Below, piece after piece: positions 1-6,410 of a DNA stretch of 14,791 nucleotides; within the stretch, counting starts at the first letter, position 1; each line of letters opens with the position of its first letter. The notes beneath the pieces were generated by a model, which was not told the origin of the DNA, did not search any database, and saw only the letters and a list, made by a program, of their open reading frames with translations. Made by a program: the position numbers and the translations under genes. This DNA comes from JBECKR01 sp040235415 (lineage in GTDB: Bacteria > Acidobacteriota > Polarisedimenticolia > Polarisedimenticolales > Polarisedimenticolaceae). The stretch lies in contig JBECKR010000019.1 of NCBI GenBank assembly GCA_040235415.1, positions 1 through 14,791 of the forward strand, given 5' to 3'.

Positions 1-1574
1 GGGTCGCGGTGCGGGTGCACGCCCCGGTCGGGCGTTGGCCGGACGGGCCGCCGCCCGAGGTCGTCGAGGCGGTCGAGCGGGCCGCGCCGGGGGCGGCGGT
101 GGCCTCGGTCCCACGCCTCGGGAAGGAGCTGCGTCGGCTGGTCGCCGCGGAGCTGCGCGACCTCTCCGGCTGGGCCGCACTCGCGATCGCGCTCGCGGTC
201 CTGCTGTCGTTCCGGGGCTCGTTGCGCGCGCTCGTGCTTTCGATGCTGCCGGTGACGCTCGGGTCGCTGTGGACCGTCGGACTGTGGGGCGCGGCCGGCG
301 TCGGCGTCGATCCGCTCTCGATGGCGATGGCGCCGCTCCTGCTGGGCATCGGGATCGACGACGGGCTGCACGCCCTCCACGGGGCGCGAGCGGCGGGCGG
401 GATCGCGGCGTCGGTCCGGCGCTCGTCGCGCGCCATGACGCTCACGACCCTGACGACCTGCGCGGGATTCGGGAGCCTCGCGACCTCGGGCGTTCCGGCG
501 CTGCGGCACGGCGGCGTGCTGGTCGCGATCGGGACGTTCCTGTGCCTCGTCGCGACGCTCGCGCTGCTGCCGGCGCTCGAGCGTCTGGGCTCGCGCCGGA
601 CCTCGGGCGACGCTCCGCCGCAGGCCCCGGAGCGGGGCTTCGCGGCGCGCCTGCTGGGACCGCTGCACGTCACGGGGGTGTTCTGGTTCCGCTTCCACGG
701 CTGGGGCGCGCGCGTGGCTCCGGAGTGGATCAAGCGCGTCGGCGTCCCGGCGTTCTCCGCCGGCTTCCTCCTCGCGCTCCGGAACATCCGCCACGGCATC
801 GCGTCGAACCTCGAGGCGGTGCTCGGGCCGTGCGGTCCGATCGAGCGCGAACGGCGGATCTGGCGGACGCTCCTGACCTTCGCGTGGTGCCTGACGGAGC
901 GCTACGAGCGGCTCGGCACCGACGCGCGGTTCGAGTTCGACGTCGCGCGCCCGGAGGCGTGGCGCGCCGCCGCGTCCGGCGGGAGCGGCGTCGTCCTCGT
1001 CACGGGACACGTCGGCAACTGGGAGGTCGGCTCCGCCCTCCCGGCCGATCGCGAGGAGCGCCGGATCCACGTCGTCCGCGAGATCGAGCTCGATGCGCGG
1101 GCGCAGCGCTACGTCGAGCGCAGGCTCGCCGAGCGCATGGGAGCGCGCTATGTCACGCACTTCGCGGTCGACGACCCGAGACTCGGGATGGAGATGCTCG
1201 AGGCCCTGCGCGCCGGTGATGTCGTCGCGCTCCAGGGCGACCGCCCGCGGCGTGGCGGCAAGGCGCTCTCGCTCCGGCTGCTCGGAAGGCCGTTCGCGGT
1301 CCCTTCGGGACCTCCGGCGCTGGCGCGGGCGGCCGGCGTGCCGATCCTGCCGGCGTTCGTGATCCGGACCGGTCGCCGGCGGTACCGCCTCGAGTTCGGC
1401 GCGCCGATCGAGGTCGCCCGCACGGCCGACCGCGCCGCCGACCTCCGCGAGGCCGGGGGGCGGATCGCGTCGGAGCTCGAGCGCGTCATCCGCGCGCACC
1501 CGCACCAGTGGTTCTGTTTCCGAGAGCTGTGGCCCCGCGACGTCCGCGGGTCGGCTCAGTCCTCGGGCGTGTGA
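1..1574 (+). CDS. RND/MMPL transporter C-terminal part fused to LpxL-like lysophospholipid acyltransferase (5' partial)
   Basis: The frame is open to the left edge, so the N-terminus is missing; numbering here starts at the GTG at base 9. Residues about 52-193 carry four or five hydrophobic helices with the RND/MMPL signature GIGIDDGLHALH (113-124), typical of the last transmembrane block of an MMPL exporter. After a Pro-rich linker (about 196-210), residues about 220-510 form a LpxL/HtrB-type acyltransferase: GHVGNWEVG (333-341) gives the catalytic HX4E pair H334/E339, followed by QGDRPRRGG (409-417), LLGRPFAVPSGPPALA (424-439) and a C-terminal HPHQWFCF. The family transfers acyl chains to membrane lipids at the inner membrane. 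The inferred role of the fusion is to acylate and export a lipid-linked product. Such transporter and acyltransferase activities are usually separate genes in aryl polyene or glycolipid clusters. The last 19 bases overlap the convergent VOC gene. Confidence 0.85.
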   Translation, partial: VAVRVHAPVGRWPDGPPPEVVEAVERAAPGAAVASVPRLGKELRRLVAAELRDLSGWAALAIALAVLLSFRGSLRALVLSMLPVTLGSLWTVGLWGAAGVGVDPLSMAMAPLLLGIGIDDGLHALHGARAAGGIAASVRRSSRAMTLTTLTTCAGFGSLATSGVPALRHGGVLVAIGTFLCLVATLALLPALERLGSRRTSGDAPPQAPERGFAARLLGPLHVTGVFWFRFHGWGARVAPEWIKRVGVPAFSAGFLLALRNIRHGIASNLEAVLGPCGPIERERRIWRTLLTFAWCLTERYERLGTDARFEFDVARPEAWRAAASGGSGVVLVTGHVGNWEVGSALPADREERRIHVVREIELDARAQRYVERRLAERMGARYVTHFAVDDPRLGMEMLEALRAGDVVALQGDRPRRGGKALSLRLLGRPFAVPSGPPALARAAGVPILPAFVIRTGRRRYRLEFGAPIEVARTADRAADLREAGGRIASELERVIRAHPHQWFCFRELWPRDVRGSAQSSGV

Positions 1575-1924
1575 CAGACCGCCTCGACGTTGTTTCCGTC
1601 GGGATCGAGCACGAACGCCCCGTAGTAGCTCGCGTGGTACTGCGGCCGCAATCCGGGCAGTCCGTTGTCGCGACCGCCGGCGTCGAGCGCGGCGGCATGG
1701 AACGCGTCGACCGCCTTGCGCGTTCCGGCCTCGAACGCGACGTGCGCCCCCGCCGTCACCGGCGGGCGCGCGACGATCCAAAACGCCGGCTTCCCGGCGG
1801 GCCCGAAGCCGACCGCCTCCGGAAACTCCATCACGACACCGAACCCCAGGGGCCCGAGCGCCCCGAGGTAGAACCGCTTCGCGGCGGCGATGTCCTTCAC
1901 GTTCAGTCCGATGTGGTCGATCAT
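1556..1924 (-). CDS. VOC (glyoxalase/bleomycin resistance-fold) family protein
   Basis: This 122-residue protein is a single vicinal-oxygen-chelate module with two beta-alpha-beta-beta-beta halves. It opens with MIDHIGLNVKDIAAAKRFY, the standard first strand, and ends its second half with YYGAFVLDPDGNNVEAVCH. H4, H61 and E114 sit where VOC enzymes place metal ligands, so a metal-dependent lyase, isomerase or dioxygenase activity is plausible, but the substrate cannot be told. The ATG at 1924 is embedded in the TGA of the upstream ACT gene (ATGA overlap), so it is the last gene of a four-gene translationally coupled operon. Its stop lies inside the 3' end of the convergent RND-acyltransferase gene (19-base overlap). 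It is close in size and fold to many proteins annotated only as glyoxalase-like. Confidence 0.9.
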   Translation of the reverse strand: MIDHIGLNVKDIAAAKRFYLGALGPLGFGVVMEFPEAVGFGPAGKPAFWIVARPPVTAGAHVAFEAGTRKAVDAFHAAALDAGGRDNGLPGLRPQYHASYYGAFVLDPDGNNVEAVCHTPED

Positions 1925-2316
1925 GTTTCGTTCTCCTCGAACACGGTGTGTCCGGCGGCCCGCAGCGCGTCGACCGCGCGGGCGAGATCGTCCCCCCGCA
2001 CCAGCACCCAGTCGGTGTCGAACGTCCCGATCGCGAGCAGGCTGATGCCGGCATCCGCGAGCGGCGTCGCGACCGAGGCGAGGACCCCGACGGCATCGAA
2101 CGGAAGCGGGCCCTCGACGGTCATCGCCCGGAAACCGCGCTCGACCGTCGCCCCCGGCGGCGCGGCCGGCTCCGGGACGACGACGGAGAGCTCGCGTGCC
2201 GTGCGTGTCACCGACGCGAACGCCGCGCCGGCGGGCAGCTCGGGCACCGCCGCCTCCTTAGGGAGGCGGCAGACCGCGAGGTCTCCCCGCGCGACGCGCA
2301 GCGCGACGCGGGTCAC
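1921..2316 (-). CDS. ACT domain-containing protein (COG3603-like)
   Basis: The start is a GTG at 2316 overlapping the TGA of the hydrolase gene (GTGA), giving 131 residues. A first half (about 1-60) has the pattern LAVCRLP...FASVTRTARELSVVVPE, and a second half (about 61-131) reads FRAMTVEGPLPFDAVGVLASVATPLADAGISLLAIGTFDTDWVLV. This is the arrangement of the small two-module ACT proteins related to the amino-acid-sensing fold of CASTOR. These bind small ligands, usually amino acids, and have no known enzymatic activity; the ligand here is unknown. Placed between a cysteine hydrolase and a VOC protein in one coupled operon, it could sense a substrate or product of those enzymes (inference). 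An in-frame extension upstream is possible on paper, but it would run antisense-like through the hydrolase gene and lacks family similarity. Confidence 0.88.
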   Translation of the reverse strand: MTRVALRVARGDLAVCRLPKEAAVPELPAGAAFASVTRTARELSVVVPEPAAPPGATVERGFRAMTVEGPLPFDAVGVLASVATPLADAGISLLAIGTFDTDWVLVRGDDLARAVDALRAAGHTVFEENET

Positions 2317-2891
2317 GACGCCTCCTCGGCCGCGAGAGCGCGCAGGAGCTCCGCAGACTCGATCACGGTCGCGAACTCGCCGTGCAGGCTCGCGAGCGCG
2401 ACGCGGTGCACGGTCTCGGCGTCGTAGCGCCGGCCGGCGTGGTCGACGACGTCGAACGCCGCCGTGGCGTCGGCCACGACGTAGGTCTTGAAACCGAGGT
2501 TCCCGGCCATTCGGGCCGTGGTCGAGACGCAGTGGTTCGTCGTCAGGCCGACGAGCACGAGAGTGTCGTGCCCGCCGCTCCCGAGGCGCGCCTCGAGGTC
2601 GGTGCCGATGAACGCGCTGTTGACCCGTTTGCCGAGGACGGGCTCGCCGGGGCGCGGTGCGACGACGTCGCGGATCGCGTTGCCGGGGAGGCCGGGGCGG
2701 AGCGGGGAGTCCGGGAGGGCCGAGTCGTGCCGGACGTGGACGACCGCCCGCCCGCTCGCGCGCCAGGCCTCGAGCACCCGGCCCGCGACCGTCTCGGCGC
2801 CGGAATTGTTGCGCTCGCCCCATCGCGGATCGTCGAACCCGACCTGGACGTCGATCAGGACGAGGGCCGCGCCTCGCGGGATCGCGATCAA
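2313..2891 (-). CDS. Isochorismatase-like cysteine hydrolase
   Basis: This 192-residue protein has the family's normal length. The catalytic triad is visible: D14 in LVLIDVQVGF, K88 in GKRVNSAF and C121 in GLTTNHCVSTTARMA, which also supplies the cis-peptide/oxyanion region just before the nucleophile. The family hydrolyses amides or enol-ethers such as nicotinamide, N-carbamoylsarcosine, peroxyureidoacrylate or isochorismate. Sequence alone does not select among these, so no gene symbol is given. The start chosen is the TTG at 2891, whose last two bases begin the TGA of the upstream membrane-protein gene (TTGA overlap). The homology begins immediately after it, and no better ATG or GTG start lies nearby. 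It is followed by the ACT gene through a GTGA overlap. Confidence 0.9.
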   Translation of the reverse strand: MIAIPRGAALVLIDVQVGFDDPRWGERNNSGAETVAGRVLEAWRASGRAVVHVRHDSALPDSPLRPGLPGNAIRDVVAPRPGEPVLGKRVNSAFIGTDLEARLGSGGHDTLVLVGLTTNHCVSTTARMAGNLGFKTYVVADATAAFDVVDHAGRRYDAETVHRVALASLHGEFATVIESAELLRALAAEEAS

Positions 2892-3349
2892 GGCCGCCCC
2901 CGGCCGGCGCGCATGCGGCGAAGCAGCACGGCGTAGGTCGCCCCCGCCGCCAATCCGGTGGCGGCGACGGGAACCACGGGGACCCAGTCTCCGCTGCGGA
3001 TCGGCGCCAGGAACAGCAGGTAGAACGGGATCGGAAGGAACGCGGCGAGCGCCGCGGCGGTGAACAGCGCGCCGACGATGCCGACGAGCCCGAACGGCAG
3101 CGGGCGGAACACGCGCGCGTCCTCGGGGATCACGAGCACGAGCGGCACCAGGATGTACAGCCATCCGGTGGCGACCCCGAGCGCCATCCACTGCGCCGCG
3201 ATCCCGAGCCCGCCGGCCGTCTCTCCGCGCGCGAGCGTCGCGCCGACGACCAGCGCCATCAGCACGACCCATCCCGCGAACGCCGCCAGGATCGTGAGCC
3301 GGACCCGTTGCCACCACGGCGAGACCATGCGGTCGGCCTTCTTCGCCAT
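2888..3349 (-). CDS. Small four-helix membrane protein of unknown function
   Basis: This 153-residue protein is not assigned to a named family. A basic N-terminus (MAKKADRMVSPWWQRVR) is followed by four hydrophobic segments at about 17-38, 52-73, 84-108 and 122-143, and a short Arg-rich cytoplasmic tail. This predicts an inner-membrane protein with both ends inside. The ATG at 3349 is preceded by GGAGGGAGG directly upstream, a strong though close ribosome-binding site. It is the first gene of the operon that continues with the cysteine hydrolase, ACT and VOC genes, and its TGA overlaps the TTG of the hydrolase. A function in transport or membrane anchoring for the operon is possible but nothing in the sequence shows it. 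Confidence 0.8.
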   Translation of the reverse strand: MAKKADRMVSPWWQRVRLTILAAFAGWVVLMALVVGATLARGETAGGLGIAAQWMALGVATGWLYILVPLVLVIPEDARVFRPLPFGLVGIVGALFTAAALAAFLPIPFYLLFLAPIRSGDWVPVVPVAATGLAAGATYAVLLRRMRAGRGRP

Positions 3350-3390
3350 CCTCCCTCCAGCTCTCGGCCCGCGGGCGGCCTTCCCGCGCC

Positions 3391-3396
3391 ATTATG
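3391..3396 (-). promoter_or_regulatory. Possible -10 element (CATAAT) for the membrane protein operon
   Basis: On the minus strand the hexamer CATAAT differs from the TATAAT consensus by one base and stands out in an otherwise GC-rich intergenic stretch, about 42 bases upstream of the ATG at 3349. No good -35 box is visible 16-18 bases upstream of it. The same bases include the ATG at 3394 that would be the longer start of the divergent M91 gene, which argues that this ATG may not be a start codon. Confidence 0.3.
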
Positions 3397-3483
3397 CCCG
3401 ACTCGGCCGACCGATCGGTGGATCCGGCCGCCGACCGCGCTATCCAGAGTGACGCCGCCCCGCACGTCGCGGGGGGCGCAACC

Positions 3484-3489
3484 GAGGAG
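3484..3489 (+). promoter_or_regulatory. Shine-Dalgarno GAGGAG deciding the M91 peptidase start
   Basis: GAGGAG lies nine bases upstream of the GTG at 3499. The alternative ATG at 3394 has no purine-rich site before it. The 35 codons between the two starts also use more A/T third bases (CGA, GAT, GCT, AGT, GCA) than the body of the gene. Both points favour translation from 3499. Confidence 0.5.
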
Positions 3490-3498
3490 TGGAACGCC

Positions 3499-4029
3499 GT
3501 GGCACTCAAGCTCATCACCGACGCCGCCCTGACCCAGGAGTTCGGCTTCGCGCCCACGCCCGACGCCCAGGCGCTGTACGACGGGGCCCTCACCAAGCTC
3601 AAGGCCTCGAAGACCGCCTCCCAGATCATCGACAAGCTCTCCAAGAACCCGCAGTTCGTGATCAACGTCATCCCGACGAGAGGGTTCCCGTCGCAGTTCA
3701 TGGACGAGGAGCTCAACGTGTCGACGAAGCTCGCGGGCAGCGTCATCGCGTGGTACCCGGACTCCAACAAGACCCCGAACGGGGCGCAGGGGTCCGAGAT
3801 CGGCCTGATCCACGAGATGGGGCACGCGGTGCAGTACCTCGACAACCGCGCCTGGTACAAGACCTACACCCGGATCTACTACGACCGGCTGCGGCAGGAC
3901 CCGGACGTCCCGAACTCGGACCAGCGCAAGAAGAACGCACAGCTCACGATCGAGAACGACAACGTCACGAAACACGAGACGCCGGTGGCGAAGGAGCTCG
4001 CGCAGGGCTGGCGCGAGAAGTACGACTGA
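3499..4029 (+). CDS. M91 (NleD/HopH-like) zinc metallopeptidase, standalone
   Basis: From the GTG at 3499 this is a 176-residue protein; an ATG at 3394 would give 211. The metalloprotease signature LIHEMGHAVQYL places HEMGH at residues 105-109 (two zinc-binding His and the catalytic Glu). Before it is a strand, GSVIAWYPDSN, and at the C-terminus is IENDNVTKHETPVAKEL followed by WREKYD. That layout (strand, HExxH, then EN...A.EL...R..Y) matches peptidase family M91, known from type III effectors such as NleD and HopH1 and from polymorphic-toxin C-termini. The third zinc ligand is not certain; E152, H159 or E160 are candidates. There is no signal peptide, no PAAR/Rhs/LXG part, and no secretion or immunity gene beside it. 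It is Lys/Asn-richer than its neighbours and on the opposite strand to them, which suggests separate acquisition. It could be an effector, a toxin remnant or a domesticated cytosolic protease. Confidence 0.75.
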   Translation: MALKLITDAALTQEFGFAPTPDAQALYDGALTKLKASKTASQIIDKLSKNPQFVINVIPTRGFPSQFMDEELNVSTKLAGSVIAWYPDSNKTPNGAQGSEIGLIHEMGHAVQYLDNRAWYKTYTRIYYDRLRQDPDVPNSDQRKKNAQLTIENDNVTKHETPVAKELAQGWREKYD

Positions 4030-5320
4030 CGCGCCGCGGAATGCGGAGGCGCCTGCCGCGCCAGCGGCGATAGACGACTTCGAACACCGCGGAGCTCGCC
4101 AGGAACCCGACGAAGATCCCGACCGCCCGCGGGTCGTCTCCCCAGGTGCGCGCGAGGAGCGTGACGAGCGCGGCGAGGCAGGCGACGCAGCCGGCGCCCG
4201 ACACGGAGCGGGAGCCGCCGGTTCGCGGGGCGAGCTTGACGCCCGCGGCGTTGACGACCGCGAAAACGAGAAGGAACCCCGCGCTCGCGAGGATCGCGAT
4301 CGCCTCGAGGTCGACGAGGTTCGCGATCAGCAGCGCGAGCGCGCCGACGATCACGACCCCCTCCGCGGGCTCGTCGAACGCGCGGTGCGCCAGGACGTCC
4401 GGCATCTCGCCGTCCTTGGCGAGCGTGTAGCCGAGCCGGGCGTTCCCGTAGACCGTGGCGTTGATCGCGGAGAACGTCGCGAGGAGCGCGGAGGCGGCCA
4501 CGATGCGGAACCCGATCTCGCCGAGGGCGGGGCGGGCCGCCGCGGCGAGCGCGTAGTCCTTGGCGCGGGCGACCTCGCCGGCGGTGAGCGTCCCGGTCGT
4601 GATCAGCGCCACGAGGACGTACAGCACGACCACGATGCCGACCGCGCCGTAGAACGCCCGCGGCAGCGTCCGCTCGGGGTCCCGGACCTCGAGAGCGGAG
4701 TTCGCGATCAGCTCGAATCCCTCGTACGCGACGAAGATGACGAGCCCCGCGGTCGCGATCGCGAGCGGCGAGCCCCATGACGCGGGCGCGATCCGGGAGG
4801 GGTCGACGTAGGGGAATCCGGAGACGATCACGACCGCGAGCAGCGCGAGCTTCAGGACCACGACGGCGGTCTCCGACTCGCTCACGATCGCGGAGCTCGT
4901 GAGATTGATCCCTACCGGCAGCACGATCGCGGCGCTGATCAGGAGATGCGCGACCCACGCCACCGGCTGCCCGCCGAAGAACGTCGCGGCGTACGACCCG
5001 AAGGCGACCGCGTACAGCGCGATCGTGACTAGGTACGACAGCCACAGGAAGTTGTTGAGCGTGCCGGTGGCGAGATCGACGCCGAACGCCTCGTCGACGA
5101 ACGCGACCGTGCCTCCCTGGCTCGGGCACGTCACCGACAGCTTCGCGTAGGAGTACGCGGTCAGGACCGCGATCGCGCCGGCGACCAGGAACGCGGCCGC
5201 CGTGGCGCCGTCGGCGAGCGCGACGGCCTCGCCGAGAACCGCGAAGATCCCGCCTCCGACCATGCCGCCGATGCCGATCGCGATCGCGCCGAGGAGCCCT
5301 ATGCCGCGCTTCGAAGCCAT
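3965..5320 (-). CDS. APC family amino acid permease
   Basis: This 451-residue protein has about 12 hydrophobic helices. The APC hallmark of helix 1, GIGGMVGGGIFAVLG (residues 16-30), shapes the substrate site, and the helix 6 region reads FVAYEGFELIANSALEVRDPERTLPRA, also diagnostic. Members of this superfamily import amino acids or polyamines by proton symport or exchange; the substrate is not predictable here. The start chosen is the ATG at 5320 (MASKRGIGLLG); a GTG at 5362 would add 14 residues unlike the family. TATACT on the minus strand at 5329-5334 resembles a -10 box but is so near the ATG that it would give an almost leaderless mRNA. The final 21 residues (Arg/Ser/Pro-rich) are read antisense through the end of the M91 gene, a 65-base convergent overlap, and look unlike a native C-terminus. 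Confidence 0.92.
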   Translation of the reverse strand: MASKRGIGLLGAIAIGIGGMVGGGIFAVLGEAVALADGATAAAFLVAGAIAVLTAYSYAKLSVTCPSQGGTVAFVDEAFGVDLATGTLNNFLWLSYLVTIALYAVAFGSYAATFFGGQPVAWVAHLLISAAIVLPVGINLTSSAIVSESETAVVVLKLALLAVVIVSGFPYVDPSRIAPASWGSPLAIATAGLVIFVAYEGFELIANSALEVRDPERTLPRAFYGAVGIVVVLYVLVALITTGTLTAGEVARAKDYALAAAARPALGEIGFRIVAASALLATFSAINATVYGNARLGYTLAKDGEMPDVLAHRAFDEPAEGVVIVGALALLIANLVDLEAIAILASAGFLLVFAVVNAAGVKLAPRTGGSRSVSGAGCVACLAALVTLLARTWGDDPRAVGIFVGFLASSAVFEVVYRRWRGRRLRIPRRVSRTSRASPARAPSPPASRVS

Positions 5321-5348
5321 CGGCTCCGAGTATACCGAGGGTGGCCGC

Positions 5349-5444
5349 TCACCGTTCTCCACGCTCGCACGGCAAGCCGCCGTCGACGAAGACGTCCCCG
5401 GGCTCGACCTCGCGAAGGTCGGCGACGCGTTGCCGGCGTATCAC
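5349..5444 (-). CDS. Tentative 31-codon ORF coupled to the monooxygenase gene
   Basis: A GTG at 5444 overlaps the TGA of the monooxygenase gene (GTGA), the same junction used repeatedly in this window, and opens a 31-residue frame containing RVADLREVEPGDVFVDGG. The residue composition looks protein-like rather than random-frame Arg/Pro/Ala, so it may be a small protein or the start of a truncated gene. It fills most of the 120-base gap before the permease. No family is recognised, and chance cannot be excluded because short open frames are common at this GC content. Confidence 0.25.
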   Translation of the reverse strand: MIRRQRVADLREVEPGDVFVDGGLPCERGER

Positions 5445-5746
5445 TGTCGTTCCAACGAATCGAACTTGCGGACGTCGAGGTTTCCCTCGAGTAGATCGGG
5501 GAGCCGCGCGAACGCGCGCTTGACGTGGTCGGTCTGGAAGTGGGCGCCGAGGGCGTCGTCGTCGCGCCATGCCCCCACGAACGTGAACTCCTTCGGGTCC
5601 TCGCGGTTCTGCAGGAGCTCGTAGCTCAAGCAGCCGGGCTCCATGCGGGTCGGTTCGACGAGGCCGATCAGGATCGCGCGGAGGTCGTCGGCCTTGCCGG
5701 GCTTCGCCTCGAGCCGGGCGAGGACGCGCAGCGGTCGGGATTCCAT
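5441..5746 (-). CDS. YgiN-like antibiotic biosynthesis monooxygenase (ABM) domain protein
   Basis: This 101-residue single-domain protein has the usual ABM length. It shows the dimeric ferredoxin-like fold pattern: RVLARLEAKPGKADDLRAIL (strand 1 and helix 1), EPGCLSYELLQNREDPKEFTFVGAWRDDDALGAHFQTDHV (strands 2-3 and helix), then a C-terminal strand. The EPGCLSYELLQ...F.F...W.D...L..H segment is the classic putative quinol monooxygenase or heme-degrading-like pattern. Known relatives oxidise quinols or polyketides without cofactors, but many are uncharacterised, so the substrate is unknown. The ATG at 5746 has a strong AGGAGGG ribosome-binding site at 5754-5760. It lies 55 bases after the DUF2238 gene, probably in the same transcript, and may be followed by a tiny overlapping frame. 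Confidence 0.88.
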   Translation of the reverse strand: MESRPLRVLARLEAKPGKADDLRAILIGLVEPTRMEPGCLSYELLQNREDPKEFTFVGAWRDDDALGAHFQTDHVKRAFARLPDLLEGNLDVRKFDSLERQ

Positions 5747-5801
5747 CGGCTGTCCCTCCTCGCGCGATCGCGCGCCAGCCGGTCGCTCCGTTCGATTCCC
5801 G

Positions 5802-6410
5802 TCATTGTACGGCGATCTCGCGCTCGTGGATCCGCGCGAGCGCGAGTTGCGCCACGATCGCCCCGAGGAGCGCCATGAACATGTCCCACTGCGTGTCCCA
5901 GACGTCGCCCTGCGTCCCCAGGAACGCCTCCGCGGACTCTCCGCCGACGAGCGCCGACCACCACTCCACGAGCTCGTAGAGCGCGCTGATCGCGAGGCAG
6001 ACGCTGACGACGAGGAAGAACAGCCACTTTCCCGGCCGGAGCGGGGAGCGCCGCAGCAGGATCTCCCGCGCCACGATCGCCGGCACGAAGCCCTGCGCGA
6101 AGTGGCCGAGGCGGTCGTAAGGGTTCCGCGCCAGGTGGAGCGCGTCGCGGACCCAGTCGCCGAGCGGGACGCGGGCGTAGGTCCAGTGCCCGCCGACCAT
6201 CAGGATCAACGCGTGGATCAGGAGCAGGCGGTAGGCGAGCGGAGTGAGCGGGAACCGGCCGTGGGTCGCGATCAGGATCGGCGCGCCGATCAGCACCGGA
6301 GCCACCTCCAGCAGCCAGGTGACGCGGTCGTGCGGCCGGATGCCCGAGAGCACCAGCGCGACCGCAGCGATCGCGAGCAGGACGAGCGGTTCGCGCCGGA
6401 ACGCGCTCAC
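5802..6410 (-). CDS. DUF2238 (YjdF-like) inner membrane protein
   Basis: This 202-residue protein has about five or six hydrophobic segments. Diagnostic DUF2238 blocks are visible: NPYDRLGHFAQGFVPAIVAREIL (96-118), ALYELVEWWSAL (143-154) and the highly conserved EAFLGTQGDVWDTQWDM (161-177). These put conserved Asp, His, Glu and Trp residues near the membrane face. The family, which includes E. coli YjdF, has no established function; the clustered acidic and His residues could bind a metal or act catalytically (inference). The start is a GTG at 6410 inside the TGA of the aldo/keto reductase gene (GTGA), so translation is probably coupled to it. The protein is full length compared with the family. 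Confidence 0.92.
   Translation of the reverse strand: MSAFRREPLVLLAIAAVALVLSGIRPHDRVTWLLEVAPVLIGAPILIATHGRFPLTPLAYRLLLIHALILMVGGHWTYARVPLGDWVRDALHLARNPYDRLGHFAQGFVPAIVAREILLRRSPLRPGKWLFFLVVSVCLAISALYELVEWWSALVGGESAEAFLGTQGDVWDTQWDMFMALLGAIVAQLALARIHEREIAVQ

Noticed and set aside
2313..2891. Naming the hydrolase as nicotinamidase, ureidoacrylate hydrolase or isochorismatase
   Set aside because: The D-K-C triad is shared by all of these; no substrate-specific signature could be read.
2892..3860. N-terminal extension of the cysteine hydrolase to an ATG at 3860
   Set aside because: It would run through the whole membrane-protein gene and antisense to M91; hydrolase homology starts right after the TTG at 2891.
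5761..5774. Perfect palindrome CGCGCGATCGCGCG containing the HIP1-like GCGATCGC
   Set aside because: Only one clear copy is in a non-coding gap; other GCGATCGC-like strings come from Ile/Ala codons in GC-rich genes. No evidence of a functional site.
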